Source: Coptis chinensis (taxonomy: Eukaryota > Streptophyta > Magnoliopsida > Ranunculales > Ranunculaceae). Taken from it: DNA of 64,000 nucleotides. Positions 23,514-34,927 of the stretch are shown here, piece after piece. Made by a program: the position numbers and the translations under genes. Positions within the stretch are counted from its first letter, which is position 1. The number at the start of each line of letters is the position of its first letter. Under the pieces are notes generated by a model. That model worked only from the letters and a program-made list of their open reading frames with translations, ran no database searches and had not been told where the DNA came from. Location: positions 80,133,501 to 80,197,500 of the forward strand of contig CM027378.1 in the NCBI GenBank assembly GCA_015680905.1, in the 5' to 3' direction.

Positions 23514-23869
23514 AGGAGGGGAAATTTTTGGAACCCGTTGTTTACCAGAAGGCACGTTTGCTCGATTAACAGAAGACATTTATACTCAGTTCTGATTGGA
23601 GTTTTTAAAGACTAAGATTCCGGAGCTTGCAACCACATACTCTAGGGATTTTTAGAAAAGAAAATAGAAGAGGGCCCGGCTACCCTAATGGTGTACTTTC
23701 TCAGTTTTAATCACATGGAAGGAAGTACACCAGCGAATCTATTAGTCTGTGTAGACTGGATCTTGGAGAAGAGTCTTTTCGACATCTGGAGAGCGCAACT
23801 CATGATAATGTTTTAGATGTTGGCCATTTACTTGAAATTCGTTGTTATCATTTAAATTTTTCAAAGATA
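23514..23869. other. Element B spacer, unassigned
   Basis: No motif found on either strand. It lies between the coding-like ORF and the end of the integrase domain. Confidence 0.35.
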
Positions 23870-25119
23870 TAGCCCCATAAGGGGTGACAGCAGAAAGATA
23901 GTGAAAGGACCAGACCATCGAGTTTATAATTTTCCTGAAAAAATGTGTAATCTTGAGTTGTACAACAAAACTTTTTGACCAACTTTGAAATCTTTTCTCA
24001 ATATGTGCTTGTCATGCACTATTTTCATGTTGGCTTTATAGGATTTCGAGAGATCATAGGCATAACTCCGAATCTCCTCAATCTTATTTAACTACAATTT
24101 TCACGTCTCACCTGCCGCATTGGTATTGTAATTGAGGCTTTTGATGGCCTATAGAGCACGATGCTCAAGTTCAACTGGTAGATGACAAGGTTTTCCAAAA
24201 TCGAGGCTATAAGGAGACATCCCTATAGGTGTCTTAAAAGCTGTTCTATATGCCCACAAGGCATCAGATAATCTTAGAGACCAGTCTTTTCTAGATGGAT
24301 TAACTATCTTTTCTAAAATTTATTTGATCTCTCTATTAGAGACTTCTACTTGGCCACTGGTCTGAGGATGATACCGAGTTGCCACTTTGTGCGTGACTCC
24401 ATGTTTCTTTACTAATGATTCAAAAATTTTATTACATAAATGTTTTCCCCCATCACTAATTATAGCTTTGGGAACACCAAATAGAGAGAAAATATTTTCC
24501 TTTACGAACAAAACGACCGTTTTATGATCATTAGCACGACATGCCAATGCTTCAATCCATTTTGACACGTAGTTAACAGCTACCAATATGTATAGGAAGC
24601 CATAAGAGTTTGGAAAGGGACCCATGAAGTCGATGCCCCATACATCAAAGATTTCCACAATAAAAATTGGATTTAAGAGCATCATATTGCATTGAGTAAT
24701 GCGTCCTAGCTGCTGGCAGCGGTTGCATGCTTTGCAATGCTCATGTGCATCTCGAAACAATGTTGGCCAATAAAATCCACATTATAGACTCTTGGCCGCT
24801 GTTTTATTTCCACTGAAATGACCACCACAAGATTGTTCATGGCAGAAGGATAACACATCATTGTGTTCCCAGTCGGGAATGCAACGACGGATTAATTGGT
24901 TGGAACAATACTTGAATAGGTAAGGATCATCCCAAAAATAAAATTTCAGAATGGATAAGAACTTTTTCTGTCATTACGAGACCAAGATGAAGGAACCTCT
25001 TCGGTAAGTAGGTAATTTACTATATCAACGTACCAAGGAGACGAAAAGACAGAATACAAGTGTTCATCGGGAAAGGAATCACAAATGGGTTCTATATCAT
25101 TATCGACCGCACTGACGAG
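23870..25119 (-). pseudogene. Element B integrase
   Basis: Integrase inserts the cDNA into the genome. On the minus strand, the zinc-finger part with [14 protein letters not shown] is at about 24745-24700. The core follows with GIDFMGPFP (first catalytic Asp), [12 protein letters not shown] (second Asp) and [17 protein letters not shown] (the third acidic residue region). The main open stretch is 24760-24320. Beyond its stop the frame continues with [39 protein letters not shown] and a C-terminal VNGQHLKH at about 23870. Upstream (25119-24761) the linker from RNase H is recognisable but interrupted by stops. No chromodomain is seen. Confidence 0.85.
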
Positions 25120-25560
25120 TCATGATAAATGGTCTGCAACCACATTTTTGCAACCTTTTTTATCTCTAATTTCTAGAGTAAATTCTTGCAAGAGGAGAAT
25201 CCAGCGGACCAACCTCTGTTTTGCATCTTTTTTCGCTAATAGGTAACGAAGCGTCGCATGGTCAGTGTAGACAATTGTGGAAGAACCCACTAAGTACGGA
25301 CGAAACTTATCCAAGGCATATACAATGGCGAGAAACTCTTTCTCAGTGGTGGTATAGTTACGTTGAGCTTCATTAAGGGTTCTACTTGCGTAGTAAATGA
25401 CAATTGGCTTATATTCTTGGCGTTGCCCTAGTACAGCTCCAATAGCATAGTCGCTCATATCACACATTAATTCAAAAGGTTTAGACCAATCAGGTGGTTG
25501 AATTGTTGGAGTGGTAGTTAGGGCTGATTTTAAGGTCTCAAAAGCTTGTTTGCTATTAAA
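25120..25560 (-). pseudogene. Element B RNase H domain
   Basis: The open stretch 25467-25120 contains [15 protein letters not shown] (first Asp; the usual Ala after CD is Met), [28 protein letters not shown] (Glu), [13 protein letters not shown] (Asp) and [13 protein letters not shown]. The catalytic carboxylates look complete, unlike in element A. It follows the RT after a short linker ([11 protein letters not shown] region). Confidence 0.85.
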
Positions 25561-26456
25561 AGTGAAGTCAAAAGCGGCATCTTTAAGCAGGAGATTGGTT
25601 AAAGGTCGAGCAACCTTTGATAAATCTTGAATAAATCTCTATAGAAACCTGTGTGTCCTAAAAATGTGCGAATGTCGAGAACTGTTTTTGGTATAGGAAG
25701 TGAAGAAATTTTTTCAATCTTAGCTTTATCGACTTCTATTCCGTCCTTTGAAACAATATGTCCTAGAACTATTCCTTTTGTAACCATGAAATGACATTTT
25801 TCCTAGTTAAGAATGAGGTTTTTCTCTTCAAAATGTGTGATAACCTTATCCAGATTGGACAAACAGTTATTGAAATAATCACCATATATTAAGAAATAGT
25901 CTATGAATACTTCCATAAAACGTTCAACCATATCACTGAAAATATGGAGCATGCAGCGTTGGGAAGTACCAGGTGCATTGCAAAGGCCGAAATGCATTCG
26001 TTTATATGCAAATGTACCAAATGGACAGGTGAACGTGGTCTTTTCTTGATCAAAAGTTGCTATGACTATTTGAAAATATCCTGAATAACCATAAAAAAAA
26101 CAGTAATATGCATGACCGGCTAACCGTTTAAGCATCTTATCAATAAAGGGAAGTGGAAAGTGATCTTTACGAGTGACTACATTAAGTTTGCAATAGTCAA
26201 TGCATATTCGCCATTTCACTGGAATACGAGCAGAAATGCATTCATCTTTATCATTTCACACAACTGTAATGCCAAATTTCTTGGGAACAACATGTATTGG
26301 ACTCACCCAAACACTATCAGAGATAGGGTAAATAATACCCGCATCGAGTAATCTTAAAACTTCCTCCCGTACCACATCTTTCATGGTTGGGTTTAGACGA
26401 CGCTGTGGTCTGCACGACGTCTTAGCATTTTCTTCAAGGTGTATGGATAGGTGCAC
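25561..26456 (-). pseudogene. Element B reverse transcriptase, catalytic box mutated
   Basis: Minus-strand RT spread over three open stretches (26456-26256, 26219-25803, 25787-25599). Motifs: LLDAGIIYPISDSVWVSPIH, IDYCKLNVVTRKDHFPLPFI, FFYGYSGYFQI, FGTFAYKRMHFGLCNAPGT, LGHIVSKDGI and [13 protein letters not shown]. In the catalytic box the expected F-x-D-D reads FIDY (about 25906-25895), so one of the two metal-binding Asp is Tyr. The first catalytic Asp (FLDGYSGY in related copies) is also Tyr (FFYGYSGY). Together with in-frame stops this makes RT activity impossible. Confidence 0.88.
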
Positions 26457-26950
26457 ACAGTAGGCTCAATGCCTTTAATGTCATCGAGGGACCATCCAAT
26501 AGCAGAACGGTGTTGTTGAATGACATTTATTAAACAGGATTCTTGATCGTCAGTCAATTGTGATGATATGATAATTGGATGACTACCATCTCGATCAAGA
26601 TGTACGTATTTTAATTCTGAAGGAAGAGGCTTTAAGTGAGGGGTGGGAGGAGTGGGTAATAAAGATTCTTGAGGAAAGTCGTCTTCCATGGAGTAAACAG
26701 ATTGATATTCATCCAAGTCACTGGACATCACAGTTGTAGGGTCAAATAGTGGTATTGACTCTAATAACTCGTTTACTTCTTGTGTATAATCATCGTCCTC
26801 AAATTTAGAATCGCTGAAGGAAAGAAATTGGTATACTTCATCTCCAGGAAAAGAGTTTGATAAATACTCTTGCACAATGTTGTCAACCCTGTTCACCTCA
26901 CCATCAATGTCAGGCTCTGGAATTTGTTTCATCAACTTAAACACATTCAC
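26393..26950 (-). pseudogene. Element B protease-RT linker
   Basis: Open 185-codon stretch: an acidic Ser-rich linker (VNELLESIPLFDPTT), a Pro-rich part (LLPTPPTPHLKPLPSELKYV) and QQHRSAIGWSLDDIKGIEP leading into RT. A frame change near 26400-26450 separates it from the fingers region of RT. Confidence 0.8.
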
Positions 26951-27493
26951 CTAGATTGAAAGATTTCCGAAGGACATGGTCATGGAACCATCCCTACAAT
27001 TAATGAGAGTATTAGTAGTTGCTAGGAACGGACGTCCTAAGATGATAGGAATGGAATCACATGCAACTTCTGTATCCAAAATAACAGAGTCTACAAGATA
27101 GTAAAAGTCTTGGACTTTTACAAGGACGTTTTCCACAATTCCTTTTGGATACTTAATGGAACGATCGGCTAACTGTAGAGTCATGGTGGTAGGTTTAAGC
27201 TCATGAAGACCTAGTTGTTTAAATAAGTAATATGGAAGTAAGTTCACACTAGCTCCTAGGTCTAGTAGCGCAGTAGCCGTATATTTGTCACCTAAGGTGC
27301 ATGGAACTGTTGGTCTACCAGGGTCCTTGTATTTGACTATACCATTGTGTTCGATGATGGATGGAAACTGTTCGGTGAGGAATGCTTGTTGAGGAACATT
27401 AGTTCTCCTTTTTGTGGTGCACATATCTTTCAGAAATTTTGCATGTTTTGGCAATAGCTTTAGAGCATCAAGAAAAGGTATGTTGATTGTCAA
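26951..27493 (-). pseudogene. Element B aspartic protease region
   Basis: Open 180-codon stretch. It begins in the Gag-protease linker (INIPFLDALKLLPKHAKFLK), then KYKDPGRPTVPCTLGD, the protease core TALLDLGASVNLLPYYLF (about 27270-27220), MTLQLADRSIKYPKGIVENV, FYYLVDSVILDTE and IILGRPFLATTNTLINCRDG. This is the best-preserved protease in the window. A single TAG at about 26950 separates it from the linker ORF. Confidence 0.85.
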
Positions 27494-29359
27494 ATTCTAA
27501 AAAGTTTCTCAAATTTCATCAAAATTCTTATCAGGTTTATTCTTTGCCAAGCGTGCATGAAATGGTGCCTTAGGGCGAAATTTGGCAAAGGGGTCCACTT
27601 GCTTATTTCCTAATTTCTGAGATGTTGACTTTGTTGGATTTGGTGAATCCTCCGTAGCTTCATTATTGGAAATAGATTCATTAGAACCTTCGAATTCCTT
27701 TGGTTGATCATCTGGCATACGTATTTGATTGTCTACAGTTTTGCCAGATCGAAGAGTAGTGATTGCATGCACCTCACCTTGGTTTGGAGTACTTATACTA
27801 GGTGCATTGGTGAGTCCAAAGGTAGTGTTTGCTAGCTTAGGGTTTGGAACTGCTTGTCCAGGAAACACGCCTTTTTTACTCTTTTCTTGCGCCAATTATT
27901 GAAATGATTGTTGGATAGACGTCAAAATTTGATATTGTTGGTTCATGTAAGCAAAGAAAGTCTCGCTTGTCCTATCCGTAACGAGTGGCGTAGGTTGTGC
28001 AACAAGTACTAGTTCGCGATTATTGCTGAGAAGTTGTTGATTATAGCCAGGATTGGGATTTGCGGGAACAAGACTGCGGTTGTTGTGATAGTTAGCATTA
28101 GAATTACTTTAAAATTAATTTTGACTTTGTTGGTATTGCTGATTATTTCCTTGGCAGTATGGAATAAAGTTGTTGGGTGGTCGAACAGGTGGATTAGTGA
28201 AACCTAGAGGAGCCATCTGTGGTGGAGGTGGGCGCCGAGCGAAATTTGGATGTTGTCGCCAAGGTGCGTTAGGAATGTTGAATGCACATGCCTCTTCTGA
28301 TGGTTGAGAAGGGGAGGCATATAACAAGGGACAATAAGCATCAGGATGTTCAAGACTGAGACAAAGAACACATGGGGATATGTCAACGTTCATGACCTGT
28401 TTTGGGAGTTGATCGTTTACTTGAACTGCAAGGGCATCTACTTTTTTAGTGAGGGATTCTATCAAATTTTTTAATTCGGGGTTGGGTTTTACTTCAAAAA
28501 TAGGTGTAGCTTTTGTAACAATATCCTTAGATGACCTAGAAGAATCAGTGTTACCCCAATGTGTACCTTTTTTCGCTTGTTTTTCTAGAAAAGTATATGC
28601 TTCAGTTGCACCTTTGTCTATGAAGCAACCGCCGTTCATTATATCAAGAGTTTCATTTTAATAATCAGAAAGTTCATTAAAGAATGAATGAACAAGGACA
28701 GCTTTGTCTAGTTGGTGATGAGGACACTCTAAAAGAAGATTAGTAAAGCGACTCCATGCTTCCGTAAAGGATTCATGAGGATTTTGACGAAAGAATTGAA
28801 TTTTCTGAAGCATTTCAGTATTTTTCTTCTTAGTATAAAATTGAAGCATGAAATCTTGAACAAGTTTATTCCATGTGTCTATGGATTGTGGCTGTTGTCC
28901 AGCTAGCCAAATTGATGCTTTATCCGCTAAAGTGAATGGAAACTGCCGCAGCAAGAGTTGTTCCTTAGAGACGGCTGGATGGTGAAATGTTGTGGCCACT
29001 TGCTGAAGCCTATGAAGATGATTGTATGGTTTTTCAAGATACAAACCATGATATATAGGTAACAAACTAAAAATGTTTGGCAGAATTCAAAAATCACCGA
29101 CAATGTCCTCGAGTTTGATGCAGGAAAAAGGTCCTTCTTGTAATGCTGTATAGAAGTCCGAAAGGGGCTTCTCAGCTGGTGGATTTTCATCGGCCATAAT
29201 GAATGATAGGAATGGTGACGAATCTTTTTGATTTGGATTAATAGATGAAGAACTTTGTGGAGGTGAAAACTTATGCAAATGCTTATTGTATTTTCTCCTA
29301 CGATAAGTATGTTCAAATTCTTTAGTAGAACTTGACCATAATCTAATATATGCAAGCAT
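27494..29359 (-). pseudogene. gag: Element B gag
   Basis: Starts near 29191 in the frame MADENPPAEKPLSDFYTALQ (an upstream in-frame extension reaches 29359). Central Gag is at 29065-28658: HPAVSKEQLLLRQFPFTLAD, IWLAGQQPQSIDTWNKLVQD, FFRQNPHESFTEAWSRF, LLLECPHHQLDKA. The C-terminal part at 28639-28115 includes a complete CX2CX4HX4C zinc knuckle (CVLCLSLEHPDAYC, about 28377-28336), followed by a Pro/Gln/Asn-rich tail and the ITTLRSGK segment at 27760. Only a few stops or frameshifts break it (about 29090, 28655, 28110, 27897). Gag packages the element RNA. Confidence 0.85.
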
Positions 29360-29424
29360 AAAATTAGATCTAATTGATAGAAGGAACTTATTATTTCTTG
29401 AATATTATGATTATCTTCAAGCAT

Positions 29425-31441
29425 TAAAGTTGAACAACATAGGCCTAAGATGCTGCTAACGTAGTAGTGAAGCTAGGAATATGTGTGCATAAACCAGCAA
29501 CCAGGTCACAAGAGAGATATGAGGGAGGCTTTCCATGTAAGCACGGTTCTAATTAAGTAACCTCAATCTTTCAAGTTCCCTAGACACTGTTGGAATATGA
29601 TTAAGATTTATGGAATTAAAATTTATGCAAGGTCTTACTTAATTTATTATTATTATTTTTTTATTTAAAATTTATGCAAGGGAGAAAGTATAATCATGCA
29701 AATACAACCTACTAATACATTACTAGATACAGTAGCATGTGAAGATACTCTACTCATACGTATAGCAATACAAATAGGCAATGTTGTATCATCAATAAAT
29801 ACTTCGATATGTACAGGCAAATACATATCGGTAATGCATATATGTAGGCAAATAGGTAGATATATATTACGGATATATAAATCTATAGTAATATGTAAAT
29901 TGTAACCACTCATACGTATCTAGTTACAGTAGCATGCGAATATACTATACATACACAAATATATACGACTAGGCAAAGACGTACTAAACATGTAACATAT
30001 TATACTAAAATACGACTTTTGTATTGCATAATAATTCGATTTCGTCAATACTCATTGAGATTGCGAGTGTCATATAGAGCACAACTTCACTCCGGAGGGT
30101 TTATAAACAACTTACCCAACTCATATTTTAACCCTCGTTGGAATGTTCTCCTCTTTCATGACAAAATCGACTTATTAAACAAGACAATTTTCTAAAATGA
30201 AGATTTTAAAGTGGAAAACAATTGATTTTGACCTCAAAAATGACCTCCATCGAGCATAGCTGGGTGGTGACAGCGTGTGCGCTGTCGAGATCTTTCCGAA
30301 TTGAGCTCACAAGCGTGATTCAGATAACCGTAGCCAAAGTTATGGCCAAAATACCAAAACACACCCTAATTACTATGTATAACTCAAAAGTTAAAAATGC
30401 CAACATTCAATTATATTCCATCCATATTTATATATATACTAAACATGCAACTTATATATATATCTATATATAAATATATATACATAACCATGCAAAACAG
30501 TACCATGTACATGTACATATACATTTAGATGTAATTCATAGTCACTTAACCGTATATAGATTCACAGGCATATTCACATGATTCATGCATACTTCTAATC
30601 TAATACGCAAATAATAGTCAATGCTACGACATAACTACTATATACATGTTAATCATGCAAAAATATTTAAAATTTGGAACTTGCAAGCTTCCCACAAGTC
30701 CGCTAAAGAAAAGAAATGTGCACAGCAGGCCAAATTTTTCACAGTAAGGTTAGTGTTTGTTGTAGCCTAGTTTCCAGATCGATGCATTTGGAACCTGTAA
30801 GTGCAACCAAAAGAAGTATGCGGATCAGTAGCAAAACACAGGAAATTTCAAAAAAAATGAAGAAACTCAAGAAAATGAAATAAATGAAAGGATGAGAGTG
30901 CGGGGTTTCCCCGTAGAGCCATATTTATATATATGCTAAACATGCAACTTATATATATATATACATAACCATGTAAAACAGTACCACGTACATGTACATA
31001 TACATTTAGATGCAGTTCATAGTCACTTAACCGTATATAGATATTCACAGGCGTATTCACATGACTCATGCATACTTCTAATCTAATACGCAAATAATAG
31101 TCCATGATACGACATAACTACTATATACATGTGAATCATGCAAAAATATTTAAAATTTGGAACCTACAAGCTTCCCACAAGTCCGCCAAAGAAAAGAAAT
31201 GTGCACAGCACACCAAATTTTTCACAGTAAGGTTAGTGTTAATTGTAGCCTAGTTTCCAGGTCGATAGATTTGGAACCTGTAAGTGCAACCAAAAGAAGT
31301 ATGCGGATCAGTAGCAAAACACAGGAAATTTCAAAAAAAATGAAGAAACTCAAGAAAATGAAATAAATGAAAGGATGAGAGTGGGGGGTTTCCCTGTAGA
31401 GCAATTCCAGTTTGTAAGCACAGGTCTTTGGGTCTTTAGAA
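29425..31441 (-). other. Element B untranslated leader
   Basis: Two kb between primer-binding site and gag with no sense ORF of note. It is AT-rich, with many ATACGTAT- and ACATGTACATGT-type palindromic words (29690-30030 and 30480-30530), and contains the tandem duplication described separately. An unusually long leader is typical of Athila/Tat-group elements. Confidence 0.6.
30423..31402 (-). repeat. Tandem duplication of about 0.5 kb in the leader of B
   Basis: 30423-30919 and 30920-31402 are two adjacent direct copies starting CATATTTATATATAT and ending GGTTTCCCCGTAGAGC / GGTTTCCCTGTAGAGC. They share the ACATGTACATATACATTTAG and AAACTCAAGAAAATGAAATA stretches with only scattered substitutions and a small indel in the TA run. 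Confidence 0.92.
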
Positions 31442-31455
31442 TGGCAGCGGCGCCA
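31442..31455 (-). other. Primer-binding site of element B
   Basis: Minus view TGGCGCCGCTGCCA, two bases after the 5' LTR end. tRNA-Asp type. Confidence 0.88.
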
Positions 31456-31457
31456 TT

Positions 31458-33019
31458 TGATCTTTACACTTTGAAGTCTTTAGATTTAATGCTTCTATTG
31501 TCCGTTTGGTGTAAATACAAGTTCCTACTCACGTATTTTCGTTCGTTCGTTTAGCTAGAGTAGGGATTCAAACCAACCTAAATATTAGGACAACCTACAA
31601 CTTTTATTATTACTCTAAGTTAGGAAACATAATGAATGAGTTTCTTATTTTACTTTATGACAAACATGGTTGGTTATACTATACTACTTAGTTTCCTTCT
31701 AGATTTTTAGGGTTACTTAACATGGAAACTACAATAAAATGAAAATCGATTTATAAAAGTGTGGAGGGATTAAATCCACTCATGTTTTGAAACACCTTTA
31801 TTGCCTGACTCTAGTTATTGCATATTAATCTTCCTTAAAATTCCTAGACAAATTTTAAATCAGATTATATTGTGATCCCTAACAACATAACTCATCTCCA
31901 AGATTATGTTGCTAGCATTAGAAACTAAAACAATGACTTATCTCTAAGTCATCACCTTAGTTCCTAACTAAACTTCACACCAACTACCATTTTGGGGTAG
32001 GATGTAGAGTCTAGCTTATGGTTTTAAACAACTACTAGAATTAAACAAAAAGGGTTATTCCTCACATGAGCATCATTAACCTTCCACAAAGGGAGAGTCT
32101 AGATCATGATCCTTGGAATTAAAATGAAAGTTACAAAATATATATGTAAATGAGAGAGAGAAAGAAGAAATGAATACCAAAAAAAACCAATTACCTAAGG
32201 AAAACAGAAGTTTTTTTATTTAGAACTAGAAGTGTTGTCCACCATTAAAGTGTTACAAACGTTTCTTTAAAAACTAAAAACTAAAAAGTAAAGACAAGGA
32301 ATGTAAAAAAAAATAAAAGTCAAGGAAGTAAAAGCTGACCCACTCCCCAAAATCTACCCCCCTTTACATAAGAGTCTTTTTCTCTTCTTCCACGTGAAAC
32401 ACTCCCATCTCATTTATTTTTCTCTTATCCACAACTAACCCCCATTTGGCACCTTTCATTTTTTTAGACAATCATCACCTAAATCCAACCAACTCATTAA
32501 CTTCATGCAAGGTGTCAAATTTGCACAAATTATTTGCACCTTTGTCTTGACTTGCATCATGATTCATCAAATCTTGTAGGCCTGCCTAGTGGGTCCATGT
32601 GCAGTGTCCAATGGCAGTCTGGTCTTTTGGCATTTTTACAACTTCCCGCCTATGCATAGAGTTCGTTGCACTGATCATCAGGGCATCTCACTCGTCGCAT
32701 TCGGAGTCCTGGTTCAAGAGATATGAGCTTCGGAAGTTTGACGCTTCTGTGCACGTAATCCGGTTTCTGACTGGATTCTGTACTGTTTGAGTCTTTGGGC
32801 TTTAGTCCGGATTTTGTTTGGTTTCACGTGGGCTTAATCAGAAAGCTTCTATATACTCCCCATTTCATGCTTAAATGCTGGCTTTATCATCATTTTTACG
32901 ATAGTTGCTCCAACCTGTAAAAGCACGAAAATGCGATTATTTCCTGATTATTAAATACATAATTAACCAAATTGCTATGTCTCTATGGGGTATAATATCA
33001 CAGTTTTGGGTACTTATCA
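31458..33019 (-). repeat. Element B 5' LTR
   Basis: 1,562 bp, direct repeat of 16447-17963. Plus-view ends are TGATCTTTACAC and GGTACTTATCA. In minus view a TATA-like GAGTATATAGAAG (about 32860-32848) is the probable promoter driving B. Confidence 0.9.
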
Positions 33020-34268
33020 CTTGCTTTTGCCGATTCAATCGCCCAATCACTGAAATGCTTGCGAAAACCAGTCCAATTACAACCAAACAATAATCGAATC
33101 CCTTCTAATTCCAATCCCCCTTTGGTAAGAAAAACAGGATCCAATTCCTAATAAGAGACGTGAGCAGGTCAATCTCGGGGTTTCCAATTCAGTTCTGAAT
33201 CACTCGTATATGTTCCACCGAACTCCGTCTTTCCAATAGGAATCAAACACAAACCATATATATACAAAGAGAAACAGAGAGCTAAAAGGAGGAGCTCTCC
33301 AGAACGTAAGAAAGAAACAGTAGATAAAAGAAATAGTAAACCCAGAGAGAGCTCGAGAGAAAAGAAAGAGAGAAACAGGAGAGGCGTCAACAAAGTTGAA
33401 ATAGGTTACATCTTTTGAGGCCGGGGTTTGGAGTAGTATAGTGAACTGGATTGGTGATCAGAAACCGAGACTGACGAGAAAAAGCTCACCGTGACAATGA
33501 GTTCTTCTATCCTTTGTTTCATTTACTGTTCGACTATTATGTGCACCTAAACTATTAGCTAGGGCTAAGATGAAGCCCTAGCCTTGATGTTATTATTTTG
33601 AGTTTGGGTTTTGATGATTTCACTTAGATGTTAACCGATTAATCTTCTTTCAGTATATTCACGATTGATAGTAGTTTATTCTTTCACTTTGTATGTCATG
33701 CATCCTTAGTCATTTGAATATATATTGTTATTGATCAAAGCTTGATTTAATTTCAAATATTAAATTTAGATCTTATTTGTGTCGTAAAAAGACGAGTAAT
33801 CTTTTACGTTTGATCTTTAGTGTTGAATTTTGAAAGATGCTTTTATGTAACAATAGCGTTGTCACGATAAAATCTCGAGAAACACTGAATGCTCATTCGG
33901 ATGTTTCTCGTATTAATTTGAAATATTGAAACCTAATCTTAAAGTATTCACTAAAAGGTTTAGTGGGGGAATCGAAAGTCCTAGTATTTCTCTCCAATCG
34001 TTCGTTTAATTTCAATTGTTTAATTTATTATTTTTGTAAACGTAGTTAAAATAATTAGCTTTAGAAAATAGTTAATTCCGAACTCCATCAACAAATATTG
34101 TTCGAATTAGGTTAGGTAATATTTTAGTATTCAATTGTCCCTAGATAGAAATCCATGTGGGATCGACCTCGTTCTTGCGCACCTATTACAGTAGACCTCA
34201 TGCGCTTGCGAGTATTATTATTATTAAAATAGAATTTAATTAGCCTGTTAATTTAGGCCAGCTAATTT
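33020..34268 (+). mobile_element. Element A 3' LTR, second part
   Basis: Resumes A's 3' LTR after B, starting with the duplicated CTTGC. A TATA-like ACCATATATATAC sits at 33254-33267. The final segment matches bases 1-95 of the window, but the last seven bases of the LTR (CCTATCA) are missing and the sequence passes instead into an inverted piece (34269 onward). Confidence 0.85.
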
Positions 34269-34927
34269 AGGCCAAAAAAACTTGATAGGAAATTAACCGG
34301 TCTAAAATTGGGGTTGCATCAACCAACGCATTAACTTCACAAATGACATCATCTACATCACAACCACTACCAGAATTAGTTAAGTAAGACTTAAGAGGGT
34401 CATCAGAATAACTTTCCAAGAAAGTGTCGTGAACTATACTATCAATAAGATTAACATCCCAAAAATCATCAGGTTCAGGAGGTTCTTGACCCACATTAAA
34501 CACATTAAGTTCTGTAGTCATATTACTAAAAGAAAACTTTAACACTCCATTACGACAGTTAATGATAGCATTAGAAGTGGCTAAAAAGGGACAACCTAAG
34601 ATGACCGGAATATGGTGTTTAGGATCTTGAACAGGTTGTGTATCTAGAACAATAAAATCAACAAGGAAATAAAATTTATCAACCTGAATCAAAACATCCT
34701 CAACAATACCACGTGGAATCCTAATAGACCTATCTGGCAATTGAAGAGTAATTGGCGTAGGTTTCAACTTACCAAGACCAAGCTGTAAATAAACCGAATA
34801 AGGCAAAAAATTAACGCTAGCTCCTAAATCAAGTAATGCCTTCTCAATCATATGATCACCAATATGATAGGAAATTAGGATGCAAACCTAACTTAGTTAA
34901 CACGCGCTCAGGATTGGTCCAAAAACT
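34269..34927 (-). pseudogene. Inverted protease-region fragment between two LTRs
   Basis: The minus-strand open stretch 34851-34267 covers KALLDLGASVNFLPYSVYLQ, RSIRIPRGIVEDVLIQVDKF, VILGCPFLATSNAIINCRNG and the start of the protease-RT linker. It is very close to element A's protease but lacks A's 17-base deletion and 50-base insertion, so it came from a better-preserved sister copy. At both ends it is joined to short LTR-end pieces: minus view AATTTCCTATCA occurs at about 34274-34286, 34866-34878 and 34928-34940. About 40 bases at 34880-34915 contain CTGAGCGCGTGTTAACT, otherwise found in the GC-rich region of A near 13706. Gag and all of RT, RNase H and integrase are absent. Confidence 0.8.

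Larger units (their letters stand above)
16447..33019 (-). mobile_element. Element B: near full-length Athila/Tat-type retrotransposon
   Basis: A 16.6-kb minus-strand element with LTRs at 31458-33019 (5') and 16447-17963 (3'), a primer-binding site at 31455-31442 and a polypurine tract at about 17975-17964. Order along the minus strand: leader with a 0.5-kb tandem duplication, gag, protease, RT, RNase H, integrase, a spacer with a 34-bp minisatellite, a 39-codon ORF with its own TATA box, accessory ORFs X and Y, and the conserved 3' module. It has the full retrotransposon gene set but point changes (for example in the RT box) have inactivated it. It is inserted in the 3' LTR of A. Confidence 0.92.
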
